From Pochonia chlamydosporia 170 (Eukaryota; Ascomycota; Sordariomycetes; Hypocreales; Clavicipitaceae), in contig NC_035792.1 in the NCBI RefSeq assembly GCF_001653235.2, positions 496,001 to 560,000 on the forward strand: a stretch of DNA of 64,000 nt, given 5' to 3'. The notes beneath the pieces are model-generated. The model was not told the DNA's origin, searched no databases, and saw only the letters and a list, made by a program, of their open reading frames with translations. A program made the translations under genes and the position numbers. This document shows, in pieces, positions 45,901 through 55,922 of the stretch (positions are counted from its first letter, which is position 1; the number at the start of each line of letters is the position of its first letter).

Positions 45901-46737
45901 GGCTCCTCCTGCGACGGATCCTACTCCTGAGCCACCAGTCTCAAGCACCGTCGCCGCCATTCCTCTCATGTGCCCTGCCGGAAGCAAAGTAGGCAACACC
46001 ACAATAAATGTAAGTAACTGACCAACCGAGCCAAGGTTAGCATACTAACTCAAGCACAGTTTGATGCCTCCAGACCTGGTCCTCTGTTCAACCCTGACGG
46101 AGACTTCTGGTTCTCGGAGGGATTCATTGTGGCGCCTCTGTCACCACAAGCCGCTCAAGGATATCTGCCTTCTTCCGGAGGACAGCTTGTGGAGTTTGTC
46201 CCGCCAGCTATCACCGGACCTCAATCAGCTGGTAGTGCCGACACTGCTGAGATTGGTGTTGGACCCAACTCTCCCAACTCCTGCTTCCGCTTCAATCTCT
46301 ATGGCGCAAACCTGGGATGTGCTGCTCAAGCCGCTGAACAGTGGTGTGAGTTCGAAGTCTCAGCGTACACCTACAATCAGGCAGTGTCCAATGAGATGTC
46401 CATTGCATGGTCCGAAGTAAAGCGCGTTCCCGCTTGCCAAAGCTTCCCCAATTCTCCATGCCAGCTGACCCCCGTCACATTCGACGGATACCAGAACATC
46501 ACATCTGTACTGATGCACCTTCGCGTTGGACTTGAACTTCGCACATGGTGGGCCGATGACTTGCAACTCGGCTGGACTGACAATACTTGTGAGGCTGCTC
46601 AATGCCGACAGGGGGCGCCACCTCAACAGGCCAAGCGAGAGGTCTTTGAGTCTGCCCTTCGACGTGGCATTTGGCGTTGGACTCCAGTGGGCTTGGAGAG
46701 ACTGGGAGATGAGTATGTTTGGGACTCTTTGAACTAA
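42995..46737 (+). CDS. large secreted Ser/Thr-rich tandem-repeat protein
   Basis: Four exons (42995-43071, 43128-45743, 45826-46009, 46060-46737) encode 1184 residues. The first intron is GC-AG (donor GCAAGT); only it restores the phase between the signal-peptide exon and the main exon. The N-terminus (MRAPFSFGAVVASSLLYQAA) is a signal peptide. Residues 30-280 are Ser/Thr/Gly/Asn-rich. At about 280-715 come seven or so imperfect repeats of roughly 60 residues around a core like TTCxSYTVIGADGxPTVIEST. A third low-complexity stretch follows, then a C-terminal domain of about 225 residues with paired cysteines (GSKVGNTTINFDASRPGPLF, GPNSPNSCFRFNLYGANLGC, QLGWTDNTCEAAQCRQG). No GPI anchor signal is seen, so it is secreted or held in the wall by other means. 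It could be an adhesin; the function is unknown. Confidence 0.85.
43912..45195 (+). repeat. coding tandem repeats, about 60-residue units
   Basis: Successive cores start near 43912 (TCWTITGSDGKETVIEST), 44149, 44314 (TSYTVIGADGRPTVIEST), 44502 (SSYTIIGADGKLTVVET), 44698 (VTYTVIGTNGLPTVLEST), 44890 (ITVDILGPNGVATPVVET) and 45098 (VTFTVVGPNGAASPVVQT). Spacing is roughly 165-230 nt, so the units are diverged and of uneven length. Spacers share the pattern PQGI/PSIVP. Confidence 0.8.
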
Positions 46738-47276
46738 TATATGGCCACAGAGTGGAGAGGTGGTTGTTACTTACGAAGAATTGCTGCGGGTTCATATTTG
46801 CTTTGTTCAAAACGAAAATCATGTGATGGGTAATTTTTGGAAGGCAGCTCAATTCTAGAAGGCTGCGTGATGGTTGTAATTGCGGAGAGGTTCCGATGTC
46901 GCGTATTATGATAGTATCTTAGCCTCGATGCAATGGAATTTGACGTGTGAAGATCTACCCTCGATGCCCGACATTGGGAGCGAAACTGTTGTTACTATCA
47001 TGGACTGACGAAGTGACTGGTAGCCAGAGCATGCCGTCGTGCGTCAAACTGGACGAAGCTGTGTCGCCACTTGAAGAAGGCGAGCTACCCAACCATACCA
47101 AAGACCACATATCATATATTGATGCTGACAGGCAAATTGATGCACATAGGGGCGACTTGACCGTTGCTCAATGTTGAGCAGATATTCAACTCAAATGAGC
47201 AACCGTCATGTGCTCAACGGTTTAGATTGGAGCAATGAGCCACGATCTAGAGGTTTGCAATTGGCAATCCATGTGC
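46738..47276. other. intergenic, no gene seen
   Basis: The 3' flanks of two convergent genes; nothing supported. Confidence 0.55.
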
Positions 47277-49139
47277 CTAGATGGTATACTCGACTTCACA
47301 TTTCTCATCCCATGGTCCGCAATCAACTGTACATACTGATTCTTCAGCTGGAACAGTACCTGTTTCCAAGTACTCTTCGACCAACTTTTCGATACACTCA
47401 CTTGTTGCCCCAGCACCAAGAGTGGTATGTCCTCCTACATCTAACACGCCCAAGCCAGCTCCAGGATAGACGTCTCTCATATCACGAGCCGAGAGAAGAG
47501 GTGTAACATGGTCAAGCCGGGTGGACAGATACAAGGTTGGAGCAGCAGGGTATCCGGGTTCTGGGTCACCACTTGCGTCTTTTCTGGGCTCAGGTGATGT
47601 GAATGGTCCAGTGAAGCGCCAGTTGGACTTGAATTTCCAGCCTGAACAGATGAATCGCTTGTTTGCCCAGTAACTACCGAAAATGAGCGATCGCGATGTT
47701 AGATTCTGTGCATACTCACGCCACCAGGTAACATCCTTTTGGGTAACGTCGTCGCCATCACCACAGCGGACGGCGTAGCCACCATCGCCTGCTGCTGGAT
47801 GGAGAGGGTCATCATACAGACCGCCGTCAGCTTTGCGCTTGGGGCTGATGTCGGAAAAATACGCATCAAAGAGACGTGCGGTATTGCCTGTTATTGCAGC
47901 GTCTAAGATGAATGCCATCGTTTGGAACGTTGCTATCGGGGCATAAAAACCACCACCCATGTACGCTCGAATATCGCATCCTGTGAGAATGCGCACGTCA
48001 CCATCGGGACCGATTGATGTTAAGGGATCTTTCTCGAGTTTATTGAACCATGTATTGAAACGGGATTCAATGTCATTCCCAGACTTATCGCCTGAACGGG
48101 ACAAGGCGCAGATTGATGGTCCCGCTTTGTGACAGCCGCCAAAGAAAGCGTGGTAGAGCTTGTCTGTATCGGCTAAGTTGGTTGTCCAGCCCTGAGTAGG
48201 GGTTAGTATACGTAACACTTGGTGAAATGGGTCAAGTACGTTTGATAAAAGATTAAAACCTGACGCCAAAAAGGCACAAGCGTAACATACCGGTCCGGTT
48301 GCGTAGTCTCTGGGGTCCATGACGCCGTCGAGAATCAGACGACCAACTCGTTCGGGGAACATGGATACCAAATAATGGCCTAGAATGGTTCCATACGAAA
48401 AGCCGAGATATTGTATTCGGGCGACATCTTTGGTTGTTTGAGCTGCATCGCCCCCATATTGACCGTTTGCTCCATGTCGTCTCAAACGCAGTTCCACAAT
48501 CTTGTCTGCCACTTCCACCATATCACGAGCAACACTCGCTGTTCCAGCATAAGCCATAATGTCTCCGCCATTTAAACCACTTTTATCTGCCATGGCACAT
48601 CGCTCGCCAAATCCATCGCTTAGAGCGAGTCCGTAGCGTATGGCATGATCTGAGTCTGTCAAAGACCCCATCCCTCTCTGCTCCATGTTGAAGGCCAGCC
48701 TAGATAACAAATCGCCTGGAAAACAGTTGGAAGCGGGCCAGCTGTGTCCAATGCCACGACCATCAATCCCAATGTACTCATAATGGCGACGACCAGATCG
48801 CTCCAACCTGAGTTGTAGGCTTGGCCCAAGCCATACTGCTAGATCGGTCGCGCAACCCCCCGGCCCTCCTGGGTTGAGAAATATAGAGCCGCCGAATCTA
48901 GGGTCATCGTCGGGAACAGTGGTAGGAATTTTGGCAATCGCGAGGGCGACTGTTCGGGTATCATTGGGCTTTTGGTAGTCTAGTGGGAGGATGAGTCGAG
49001 CACATTGGGCGTTGGTGTAGCATGGGTGGTATTCTAGGTTGGTGGAAGGTTTGATTGATGTCCAGTCGAACCTTTCGGTGGAACAGGTAAGTTCAATAGC
49101 TGGTCGAAGCAAAGGTAGAAATTTTATGAAGGGACACAT
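47277..49139 (-). CDS. TAP-like alpha/beta hydrolase (prolyl/tripeptidyl aminopeptidase type)
   Basis: Exons 49139-48291 and 48191-47277 encode 587 residues. The 99-nt intron (GTATGT donor, ACTAAC branch, CTCAG acceptor) is a multiple of three and has no stop, so the gene also reads as one open frame of 620 codons; splicing yields the expected ATGPGWTTNLADTDK instead of an extra cysteine-rich insert. The oxyanion loop is FLNPGGPGG (about 88-95), the nucleophile GFSYG has Ser about 248, and the C-terminal TAP-like domain carries the acid (STRLDHVTPLLSARDM) and the histidine (VGGHTTLG). Relatives remove N-terminal peptides or proline residues. The N-terminus (MCPFIKFLPLLRPAIELTC) is a weak signal peptide at best. 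Conserved cysteines (YHPCYTNAQC, SVCTVDCGPWDEKC) suggest an extracellular protein. Confidence 0.87.
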   Translation of the reverse strand: MCPFIKFLPLLRPAIELTCSTERFDWTSIKPSTNLEYHPCYTNAQCARLILPLDYQKPNDTRTVALAIAKIPTTVPDDDPRFGGSIFLNPGGPGGCATDLAVWLGPSLQLRLERSGRRHYEYIGIDGRGIGHSWPASNCFPGDLLSRLAFNMEQRGMGSLTDSDHAIRYGLALSDGFGERCAMADKSGLNGGDIMAYAGTASVARDMVEVADKIVELRLRRHGANGQYGGDAAQTTKDVARIQYLGFSYGTILGHYLVSMFPERVGRLILDGVMDPRDYATGPVCYACAFLASGFNLLSNVLDPFHQVLRILTPTQGWTTNLADTDKLYHAFFGGCHKAGPSICALSRSGDKSGNDIESRFNTWFNKLEKDPLTSIGPDGDVRILTGCDIRAYMGGGFYAPIATFQTMAFILDAAITGNTARLFDAYFSDISPKRKADGGLYDDPLHPAAGDGGYAVRCGDGDDVTQKDVTWWREYAQNLTSRSLIFGSYWANKRFICSGWKFKSNWRFTGPFTSPEPRKDASGDPEPGYPAAPTLYLSTRLDHVTPLLSARDMRDVYPGAGLGVLDVGGHTTLGAGATSECIEKLVEEYLETGTVPAEESVCTVDCGPWDEKCEVEYTI

Positions 49140-50199
49140 CTCGCCATTTGCTCAACTAGGATCCTGTGGAGCCATTTACACGGTTGTTCATGATAGTGTG
49201 TCGCAACACGAAGATGCCATACATTTTATAATCTTTTGTGAATAGGCCAAAAGGCCAAATAGCAGTCCCTGCATCAAGGATGGATGTATACTCTGTGAAC
49301 CAGCATAGCTCGCATGCAGGTCAGGTCAGTTGACGGGCTTCTACCAACGTAGGTGACCAAGACTCAGCGCATGATGCAGTTAAACTCTCTGCCTAATTGG
49401 TCGTGATTTAGTCTTCGCCAATAGTCTGAGCTCTTTGGGCGCATTCGATAGAAGTGTAGGAGTGAATTATGCATGCATGTTGCGAGTCTGACCAAGCGGT
49501 CAACATGTGGGTTACACGGCATACTCGCACGCGACACTCTGTGCGACCAGCTCACCACGAGGATGCAGGGACCAAGTTTCCTCCTACCTGCGTTAGCTCA
49601 ATGTAGGTAGTTTTGTTACAAGCGATATATACTTTAAGTTTAGTGGAAAAGCTTTTGGGTGGCCCGCGACGGCCCGAAAAGTCAAAACAAGGGGAATAAT
49701 GGTGAGATGACTCAAGCCTAGCAACTAGTAGAATGCAGAGCATCAATCTGTGGACTATGACTAGTGAACAAAGCATCATTTAGAGAAGGGTCTGTGTGGC
49801 TATCTGAAACTCTGCTCTGCATTTCTTGGAATAGCGTTTCGTCGAAGTTAGTTGGGACTTGTTGGCTGAAATCTACAATCCCAGTTGTGTCAGCACTGAG
49901 CAGGCTATGCAATGTTAAACTCTGCCATGACACCAATACTGCATGCAGGACAAGAAATACTTTCGAACTTGCAAAGAGTAAATATCTAGTAACCTTCGTG
50001 GCTGCGTTGCCTTGCGTAGCTGAGAGCTTGCGCACACAGATAGTTAAGTTTGGCTATGAAAAGAAGTTTCTGGGACATAAAGTCTCTTTGGGGGTAAATT
50101 GTGTATTTAAGCCGCGGGTTGCATGTTCTTATCAAACAACTTGACTTGGTTTCTCAGTTTTGTACAGTTGTCTGGAATAAAAAGCGAAGAATAGACAAA
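49140..50199. other. intergenic, no firm gene
   Basis: Divergent promoters of the TAP-like and F-box genes. A minus-strand frame at 49718-50035 (start VSWQSLTLHSLLSADTTGIV inside it) has an acidic, Gln/Ser-rich end like transcription-factor tails, but no domain and no supporting exon, so it is not called. Confidence 0.4.
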
Positions 50200-51378
50200 A
50201 TGGTCTCAACCACAACACTTGATATGACCCGACATGGGATGTATAAGTTGGTTGCTTCCAGCACTGGCTGTCAAATGTCCATCAGACGTATTAGCCAGCG
50301 CGAATTCTCAAGGAACGAGGGCCAAGTTATTGTAGGGCTTCTGGCAGTCCCATGTAAACCTCCTGGTCTTTTCGAAAAGTGGGAAGATGATCGCGACTAC
50401 AAGGCCACTTGGGACGGGATGACTTCTCTACAAAGAGCAGCCTTTGCTCTTGCCAATCGGCGATCACGTTGCCAAGGAGTCGACCGCCTCTCTAGGCTTC
50501 CATGTGAGGTGCTGCATATCATTTTCGACGAACTCAACGATTCAGTACCCATGGCATATCTTGGCTTCACGAGCCGTTATATGTGGAAGATGGCTGAACG
50601 GGCACTACATCGATACTTCGCCAAATCCTTGGGGAAATACGCAGGCACAAGGATAATGCTTGTCAAGCTGGACAGCTTCCCACCGGGGTTCGAACCCATA
50701 AGATTTATGTTCGGAAGGCGTTTGAGCGAGTCGCCACGTCATGAAATCTGGGATCTTGTCTCACGTTCACAGCGATACAATCTCGATCGTTTCCCCATAC
50801 ATTACTCGTACACACCTCATTCCCTCCCTGGCTACCCAGGCGAAGACATATATTACGGCAACAATCAATACTTTCGGCCGAATAGGCACATTGGGTATAC
50901 TCTCAATGCTTGCGCGCCCGTTCTTTCACCGAGTCTCGACATGTTCTATGACGTTAAGAGAACTTGGGTTCTGAGAAACCTGACTACGAAGGAGTATGTC
51001 AGGGGGGATGCGATTGCCCTTAGACCTGACTTCATTCATGGGCCATTTATCGAAGGTTTGGGCTTTGGAGAAGTCGTCATCATGCGCACGGCTTGGAAGC
51101 ACGCGTCTCTCATGCCACACCCCCAGGACGGGAAATGGGCAGGTCATTGCCTGGATATTAGGCCGTGGGGTGTTCGCGAAAAACGGACTGGGGATAATAC
51201 TTGGAAGGATGTCAGCGAGGAGATTGTGAAGCAGCTTGACGAAGTCTTTTCTGAACGACTGGGCCGACAGTGGCGCGAGAATATCATAAGGCAAATTACA
51301 ATGCCCGACAGGCCGAGACCGTCGGTGCTGCATCCTGAAAACATGCGGCGGCTTCGGGCGTTAATGCGAGATACATGA
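50200..51378 (+). CDS. F-box-like protein of unknown target
   Basis: One exon, 392 residues from the ATG at 50200 (aaaATGGTC); the frame is open further upstream but that part reads as leader. An F-box-like helix pair lies at about residues 95-140 (LSRLPCEVLHIIFDELN, AYLGFTSRYMWKMAERALHR). The rest has many aromatic and basic residues and no recognised repeat, with blocks YNLDRFPIHYSYTPHSLPG and GLGFGEVVIMRTAWKHAS. Such proteins are numerous and variable in filamentous ascomycetes. The F-box should bind Skp1 in an SCF ubiquitin ligase; the target is unknown. Confidence 0.75.
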   Translation: MVSTTTLDMTRHGMYKLVASSTGCQMSIRRISQREFSRNEGQVIVGLLAVPCKPPGLFEKWEDDRDYKATWDGMTSLQRAAFALANRRSRCQGVDRLSRLPCEVLHIIFDELNDSVPMAYLGFTSRYMWKMAERALHRYFAKSLGKYAGTRIMLVKLDSFPPGFEPIRFMFGRRLSESPRHEIWDLVSRSQRYNLDRFPIHYSYTPHSLPGYPGEDIYYGNNQYFRPNRHIGYTLNACAPVLSPSLDMFYDVKRTWVLRNLTTKEYVRGDAIALRPDFIHGPFIEGLGFGEVVIMRTAWKHASLMPHPQDGKWAGHCLDIRPWGVREKRTGDNTWKDVSEEIVKQLDEVFSERLGRQWRENIIRQITMPDRPRPSVLHPENMRRLRALMRDT

Positions 51379-51883
51379 TCGGTTGGGCGTTTGGATAGAT
51401 ATGTAAGGCACAATGGCGTTTCTTGATATCAGTGTATTTTAAGCCTCAACTCTAGCATCAATACATTTGGTAGACACACTGAAGGGATACTTTGACTTGT
51501 GAGGCCTACTCTGTCAAATGTAGCTGTTCGTTGGGACAAATGTATCGTTCATGGATAACCGGCAATGCGGCTATCACGATGTCAGCAACCTTCCTAGTTT
51601 GTCAGTTCTGTAACATGAGACGCACACCTGATTCGACACATTTTTTGTAGGATTCAGAATTTCAACAGGAATCGGCTAGGTTCCCCTCACCTATTGACCG
51701 GCGCCTACAATCGTCGAGTGCTGATGTGAGACGGCTAGAGGGTTTACGCAGAATCGGGCAGGTGAGTTGTGAGAATCGGGCGATCGGCCACCACGATGGC
51801 AACTAAGCTGAGATGTGCGATGGACAAAATCCAACCAAGGAGCAAAGTTCCCGTATGTAGATCTTTAAAAGTTGTTGAAGGAC
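51379..51883. other. intergenic, no gene seen
   Basis: The 3' flank of the F-box gene and upstream region of the cysteine-rich peptide gene. Confidence 0.5.
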
Positions 51884-51892
51884 TATATAAGA
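51884..51892 (+). promoter_or_regulatory. TATA box of the cysteine-rich peptide gene
   Basis: The sequence tatataaga lies about 80 bases upstream of the start codon, followed by a short CA-rich leader (caaatcaccataATG). Confidence 0.6.
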
Positions 51893-51967
51893 GTGTCGGT
51901 CCTCCACGGCCAGTTCTCAGACCACGCTTACATCAACTTACCAACTTGTACAACTCAAATCACCATA

Positions 51968-52178
51968 ATGTCTGTTCTCAGTATCCGCCAGGTTGTCGTC
52001 GCCGCCATTTTCAGCATGTTGGCTGCCGGTGCTGTTGCATCTCCGGCTAACCTTGAGCCAAGAGTTTGTTGTGGCAATGCCGCCAACTGTCCTGCTCACT
52101 GCGTTCGGGTAAGTTAGCCAAAGGAAAAGCCGGGTCCAGTTCTGCTAACAAAGATGTATAAAGTGTTTCGAATGCTAG
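51968..52178 (+). CDS. tiny secreted six-cysteine peptide
   Basis: Exon 1 (51968-52108) encodes a signal peptide (MSVLSIRQVVVAAIFSMLAA, then GAVASP) and the start of the mature part. A strong GTAAGT donor leads into a 55-nt intron with a gctaac branch; the acceptor at 52162-52163 (AAAG) adds a 15-nt last exon, Cys-Phe-Glu-Cys and stop. The product has 51 residues. The mature part (LEPRVCCGNAANCPAHCVRC plus FEC) has six cysteines in about 20 residues, as in disulfide-knotted secreted peptides. Without splicing the frame would end after two more residues and lose two cysteines, leaving four. An acceptor further upstream would give a cysteine-free ending, which fits less well. Small cysteine-rich secreted proteins often act at host or rival contact; no activity can be assigned. 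Confidence 0.7.
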
Positions 52179-52643
52179 CTGGATAAAGTCCAACGTTTGA
52201 TATGAACATGGGTCGCCGAGGTTATTTGGCCGAAAGGTTGCATCGGATCTTCAATCCACCGCATCATAATAGCACTGTTACTCTCAACCAATCCAGTCTA
52301 TTGATTCATTATTCTTCTTGGCCCAAATAATTAAGCTCGTGGAATCTATTCCGAAGTAGTATTGCTCCACACGCGTGGGGCTGATCGTATTGAAACCGAC
52401 GCCTCATGCTTGTTCCTGTCTCATCCCCACGTCTCTGCTCCTCTCAACCATGATGTGAAACTCCCATTGTAGGATGTACGAAACGCGCTCCCGCTGTCAG
52501 AAACGCAAACTCCGATACTCCCCTTGAGATTTACAAGAACTTTGAGAGGTAATTTGGCAGACACAAGCCACATCTGTGGCGTTGACTGCATCCGCACAGT
52601 GTGAAGACATCGCGACTTGGTAACACTGAGTCGGTGAGAGTTG
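52179..52643. other. intergenic, no gene seen
   Basis: The 3' flank of the peptide gene and promoter of the HET-domain gene. Confidence 0.5.
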
Positions 52644-54972
52644 ATGAGAATGACCATCATGGGCGACAATGGTGGTTCACCATCTACTGCCGGAGGCGAA
52701 ATAAAGAAAGTAAGCGAGAATGTACTCTCAATTCAGAACTTGTGCGAAAGTTGCAGGGAGATTGATCTTGCAAAACTGCTCCATGTGTCACAGCAGCACT
52801 CATACCCTCGTCCGCCTGGAGGTTCGTGCGGTATTCCAAGCTCATTCCCTCACGTTATCGTCAGATATGCCTCTTTGTCTTTTCAAGGGAAGCACAGCAG
52901 TAATGCCAACTGCGAATTATGCGCATTCATCTTGTCCCAGGTCGCGCGACAACAGAATGCCGACTTCAATCTGAATAGGCCCGTGGAGATGGCCCTGTCG
53001 CTACCCCCTGTGACAAGATATCACTTCTATTTTCAGGATACGTCAAAATATGGGTTTCTCAGAAATGAAGACGAGTTCAAATATGAGTTTAGACACAATG
53101 AAAACATTGGTAAAGTTCCTGAAACTGTGCAGTCTGTTTCAACGCCTGAGACATTTGAAGGAAAGCCCGTTACCATCAACATTGCATGCCGAGCCGGTAA
53201 GACTTTCACCCTTTGTTGCTTCTGATTGAAACATAAAACGGTGCTGATGTATCATAAATACTGCAGAAAGCCATCTGTCAAAAAAGATACCTCGACGATT
53301 GGTTCATGCACGGGGGACACAAGGCAGCTTCCATCAAATGAGGAAGTGGCTGCGCGAATGTGACGAGACCCATCCAGGCTGCAAAATTGGTATCGACCGT
53401 GAAAAGCTTCCCGATGATCCCAACTTGCCAACCAGAGTCATCGACGTAGGCGACGTGGACTCCGACCAAGTACACCTTTTCATACCGCAGCCCAACTCTC
53501 CTGGAAGATATGCAACCCTGAGCCACCGATGGGGTGGTGATAGTTACTGCGCCTTGACGAAAACGACTGTATACGCGCTTCAGAGTGGAATTTGTTACAG
53601 TGACCTGCCACCTACTTTTCGAGATGCCATTACCGTCACGAGACAGTTGGGATTGCGCTATCTCTGGATTGACACGTTTTGTATCATTCAAGACGATGGA
53701 GAAGACTGGGCTATTGAATCAGCTCGCATGGGAGACATTTACGAAAGGGCATACATCAACATTGCGGCGACTGGCGCCGTCGATGGCACTGGTGGTTTTC
53801 TGTCGTGCGGAATCCGTAACCAGTCGAGCTTCAGTCTCCCGTGCCAGGAATGCGGCGAGATTGGCTGCATCACCTTTACAGATCAACCTGACAGTAGCTT
53901 CTATAAAAACGTCATCAAGACGCATATCAACGAACGAGGATGGGTCTTCCAAGAAAGACTCTTATCCCGACGGACGCTACATTTTGCCAAAGACCAAATC
54001 TACTGGGAATGCGGGCATCACATTGTTTCTGAAGATGGACATACACACAACAACTATGACGATGCACCGGAGACAGATCCTCAACCTAGAGAGGAGAATT
54101 CGTTCAGAAACCTGACGTTGAAGCATTATAACCTGGATGACACGAAGATTGTGTTGAAGAAACACTTTGATTTTGAATGTATTGGTCCATCACTCCAGGC
54201 TCCTCTCTCGTCTGCAAACGTAATGGACGTTGATGATGTGGAAGAAGAATGGCGACGATATGTTGCGTGGATGGAGATTCTACGCAACTACACTGCGTGT
54301 CATCTAAGTTTCACAAAAGACAAACTTCCAGCGCTGCAGGGATTGGCATCCAAAATGTCGAATCTGATCAAGGCAAAGTATAACTATTCAGCTGGTCACT
54401 TTATCGATGCCACAGCCTCGTTATTATTCACGGTCCAATCACCCGGTGGTCGACCAAAAGAGCCTCGCTGTTCATCTTGGTCGTGTCTCTCTGTCGATGC
54501 ACCTATATCATTCTACGACTGCCAAAGTGCCACGCCCTGTATTCGGCTGGATATAGACAAGACGTTTTCTCTACCGACAAAGAAAGATTTTGCGTCGTTG
54601 GTTCTAACCGGCTCCATGAGGAGTGTCAAGAGAGGCCCACCGAATGGTGAAGGCAGCGGCCCAGCTCGCCATTACTCGATGCATTACTTCTCGGAAACGC
54701 CGTATGGCAAGTTTCAAAAGACGTTGGGGCCGGTTGTGTTTGATGACCCGGCGGATACGCCTGCGGAGTTTTGGCTGGTGCCGTTTTGTAAGGTTACGCC
54801 TAGACAACGGACGGGGAACCAGGTCATGGCGGAGAATTGTCTTGTGTTGGCTTTGGTGAAGACGGGGGGTGAGGTTGGTAGGTATCTTGAGTTTAGAAGG
54901 GTTGGGATTGGGCATGTCTATATTTCGGGGGTTTTTGGGGATGTGGAATCGGTTACGTTTGCGTTGTCGTAG
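52644..54972 (+). CDS. HET-domain (heterokaryon incompatibility) protein
   Basis: Exons 52644-53196 and 53267-54972 (70-nt intron, GTAAGA donor, CTGCAG acceptor, phase 1) encode 752 residues. The ATG at 52644 is chosen; an in-frame TTG lies before it. An N-terminal cysteine-containing region (IQNLCESCREIDLAKLL, NANCELCAFILSQVA) precedes the HET domain at about 266-420: YATLSHRWGG, PPTFRDAITVTRQLGLRYLW then IDTFCIIQDD, RMGDIYERAYINIAATGA. The WVFQERLLSRRTLHFAKDQIYWEC block that usually closes the domain is present. HET domains are related to TIR and trigger cell death when incompatible fungal cells fuse; many copies have no known partner. The long C-terminal part (about 330 residues) has no recognised domain. 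It is the left neighbour of the array of genes sharing a C-terminal module. Confidence 0.92.
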
Positions 54973-55448
54973 AGTGTGCGAGTAGAATGCATGCGGCTGT
55001 TTGTCTTTGGCTTAAGCTCTTTATAAAAGATAATAGCAAAGCTCTTAAGATATTAACTGCGGTAACCGGGTTACTGTGATTTTATATGCGGCAACTCTAT
55101 GTAAATGTGGTAACTAAGGTGTAAAGCATCTATAGGTCTCTATAAATTCAGGACCTATTTAGCTTCACTAGGTACACTTAGGTAAAAAAGTAGCGCAATA
55201 GCAAGCAGCCGCGATGGCTCGAGGACTATGAAATAGAATGATGCAAGCGGCGGTGATGGTATCAGCTGTGAAGCTTCGGAGAAGCGTGGCCAGTTCTAGA
55301 GGTGCGTCATGTATCAAACCAGACTTGGCCTTTCTCAAAGCTTTTGGAGGTTTGTCCATAACCAATTTTGCCGCCAGAAATCTCAAAAGGCGTGCCTCAG
55401 ATTGAGACGAAACCGAAACGGGGTGCAGCCTGTCTTTCTGGACATCCA
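54973..55448. other. AT-rich intergenic
   Basis: Base composition drops to AT-rich at about 55000-55190. A minus-strand frame (55168-55503, MQTTGAQYIGITESVV) overlaps the end of the next frame in a shifted register and may be what remains of a longer gene. Confidence 0.4.
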
Positions 55449-55922
55449 TTAGCGAAACCACAGACTCTGTGATACCGATGTATTGCGCGCCTGTCGTCTG
55501 CATTTCCCGATGGTAAGGAACGCATCTCCAGCAATTGTACGCACTGCTCGCAGGGTAGAGTAGTTGATTTGAAGTTTAACAGTATGGTTGGCCTCTATAT
55601 TGCTTCCCGGAGTCCACACTTCGTTGACGATGTAGCCGGCATCTGTTTTGGACACTCCCACCGGACGACTTTCAGGATTGATATTCTTTAGGGCGGATCG
55701 ACGTGTTGAGTTGTATCGATCATTTGCGTCTTGAATTGGTCCCATGCGCTGCACCTGTTGACTCCCATCACTGGTGATGACCACCTCGGACTCAACAGAC
55801 TTGCCGTGCATGATGCATAGGTAAAAACTTGTCGCAATGCATTTCGGGTCGTGGCGGCCAATACTGCTTACAGTAGACCGCACTTCAATACCCGACTCTC
55901 GGTCGTCATTGTCGAATACCAT
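55449..55922 (-). CDS. hypothetical protein, possibly broken
   Basis: An ATG in good context at 55922 (gccATGG) opens a frame of 157 residues (MVFDNDDRESGIEVRSTVSS, then FYLCIMHGKSVESEVVITS, VWTPGSNIEANHTVKLQIN). I recognise no family. Just after AFLTIG a second minus-strand frame (TTGAQYIGITESVVSLMDVQ to CATFLPKCT, down to 55168) continues with equally plausible composition, but I find no intron joining the two in phase. A frameshift or an undetected intron is possible. It stands between the HET-domain gene and the shared-module array and is divergent from the phosphorylase-like gene. Confidence 0.4.
   Translation of the reverse strand: MVFDNDDRESGIEVRSTVSSIGRHDPKCIATSFYLCIMHGKSVESEVVITSDGSQQVQRMGPIQDANDRYNSTRRSALKNINPESRPVGVSKTDAGYIVNEVWTPGSNIEANHTVKLQINYSTLRAVRTIAGDAFLTIGKCRRQARNTSVSQSLWFR

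Noticed and set aside
47281..47506. plus-strand frames over the end of the peptidase gene
   Set aside because: Antisense shadows of the TAP-like gene.
50686..50705. tRNA-like ggttcgaaccc word
   Set aside because: It lies inside the F-box-like gene, codes for part of it, and no cloverleaf can be drawn.
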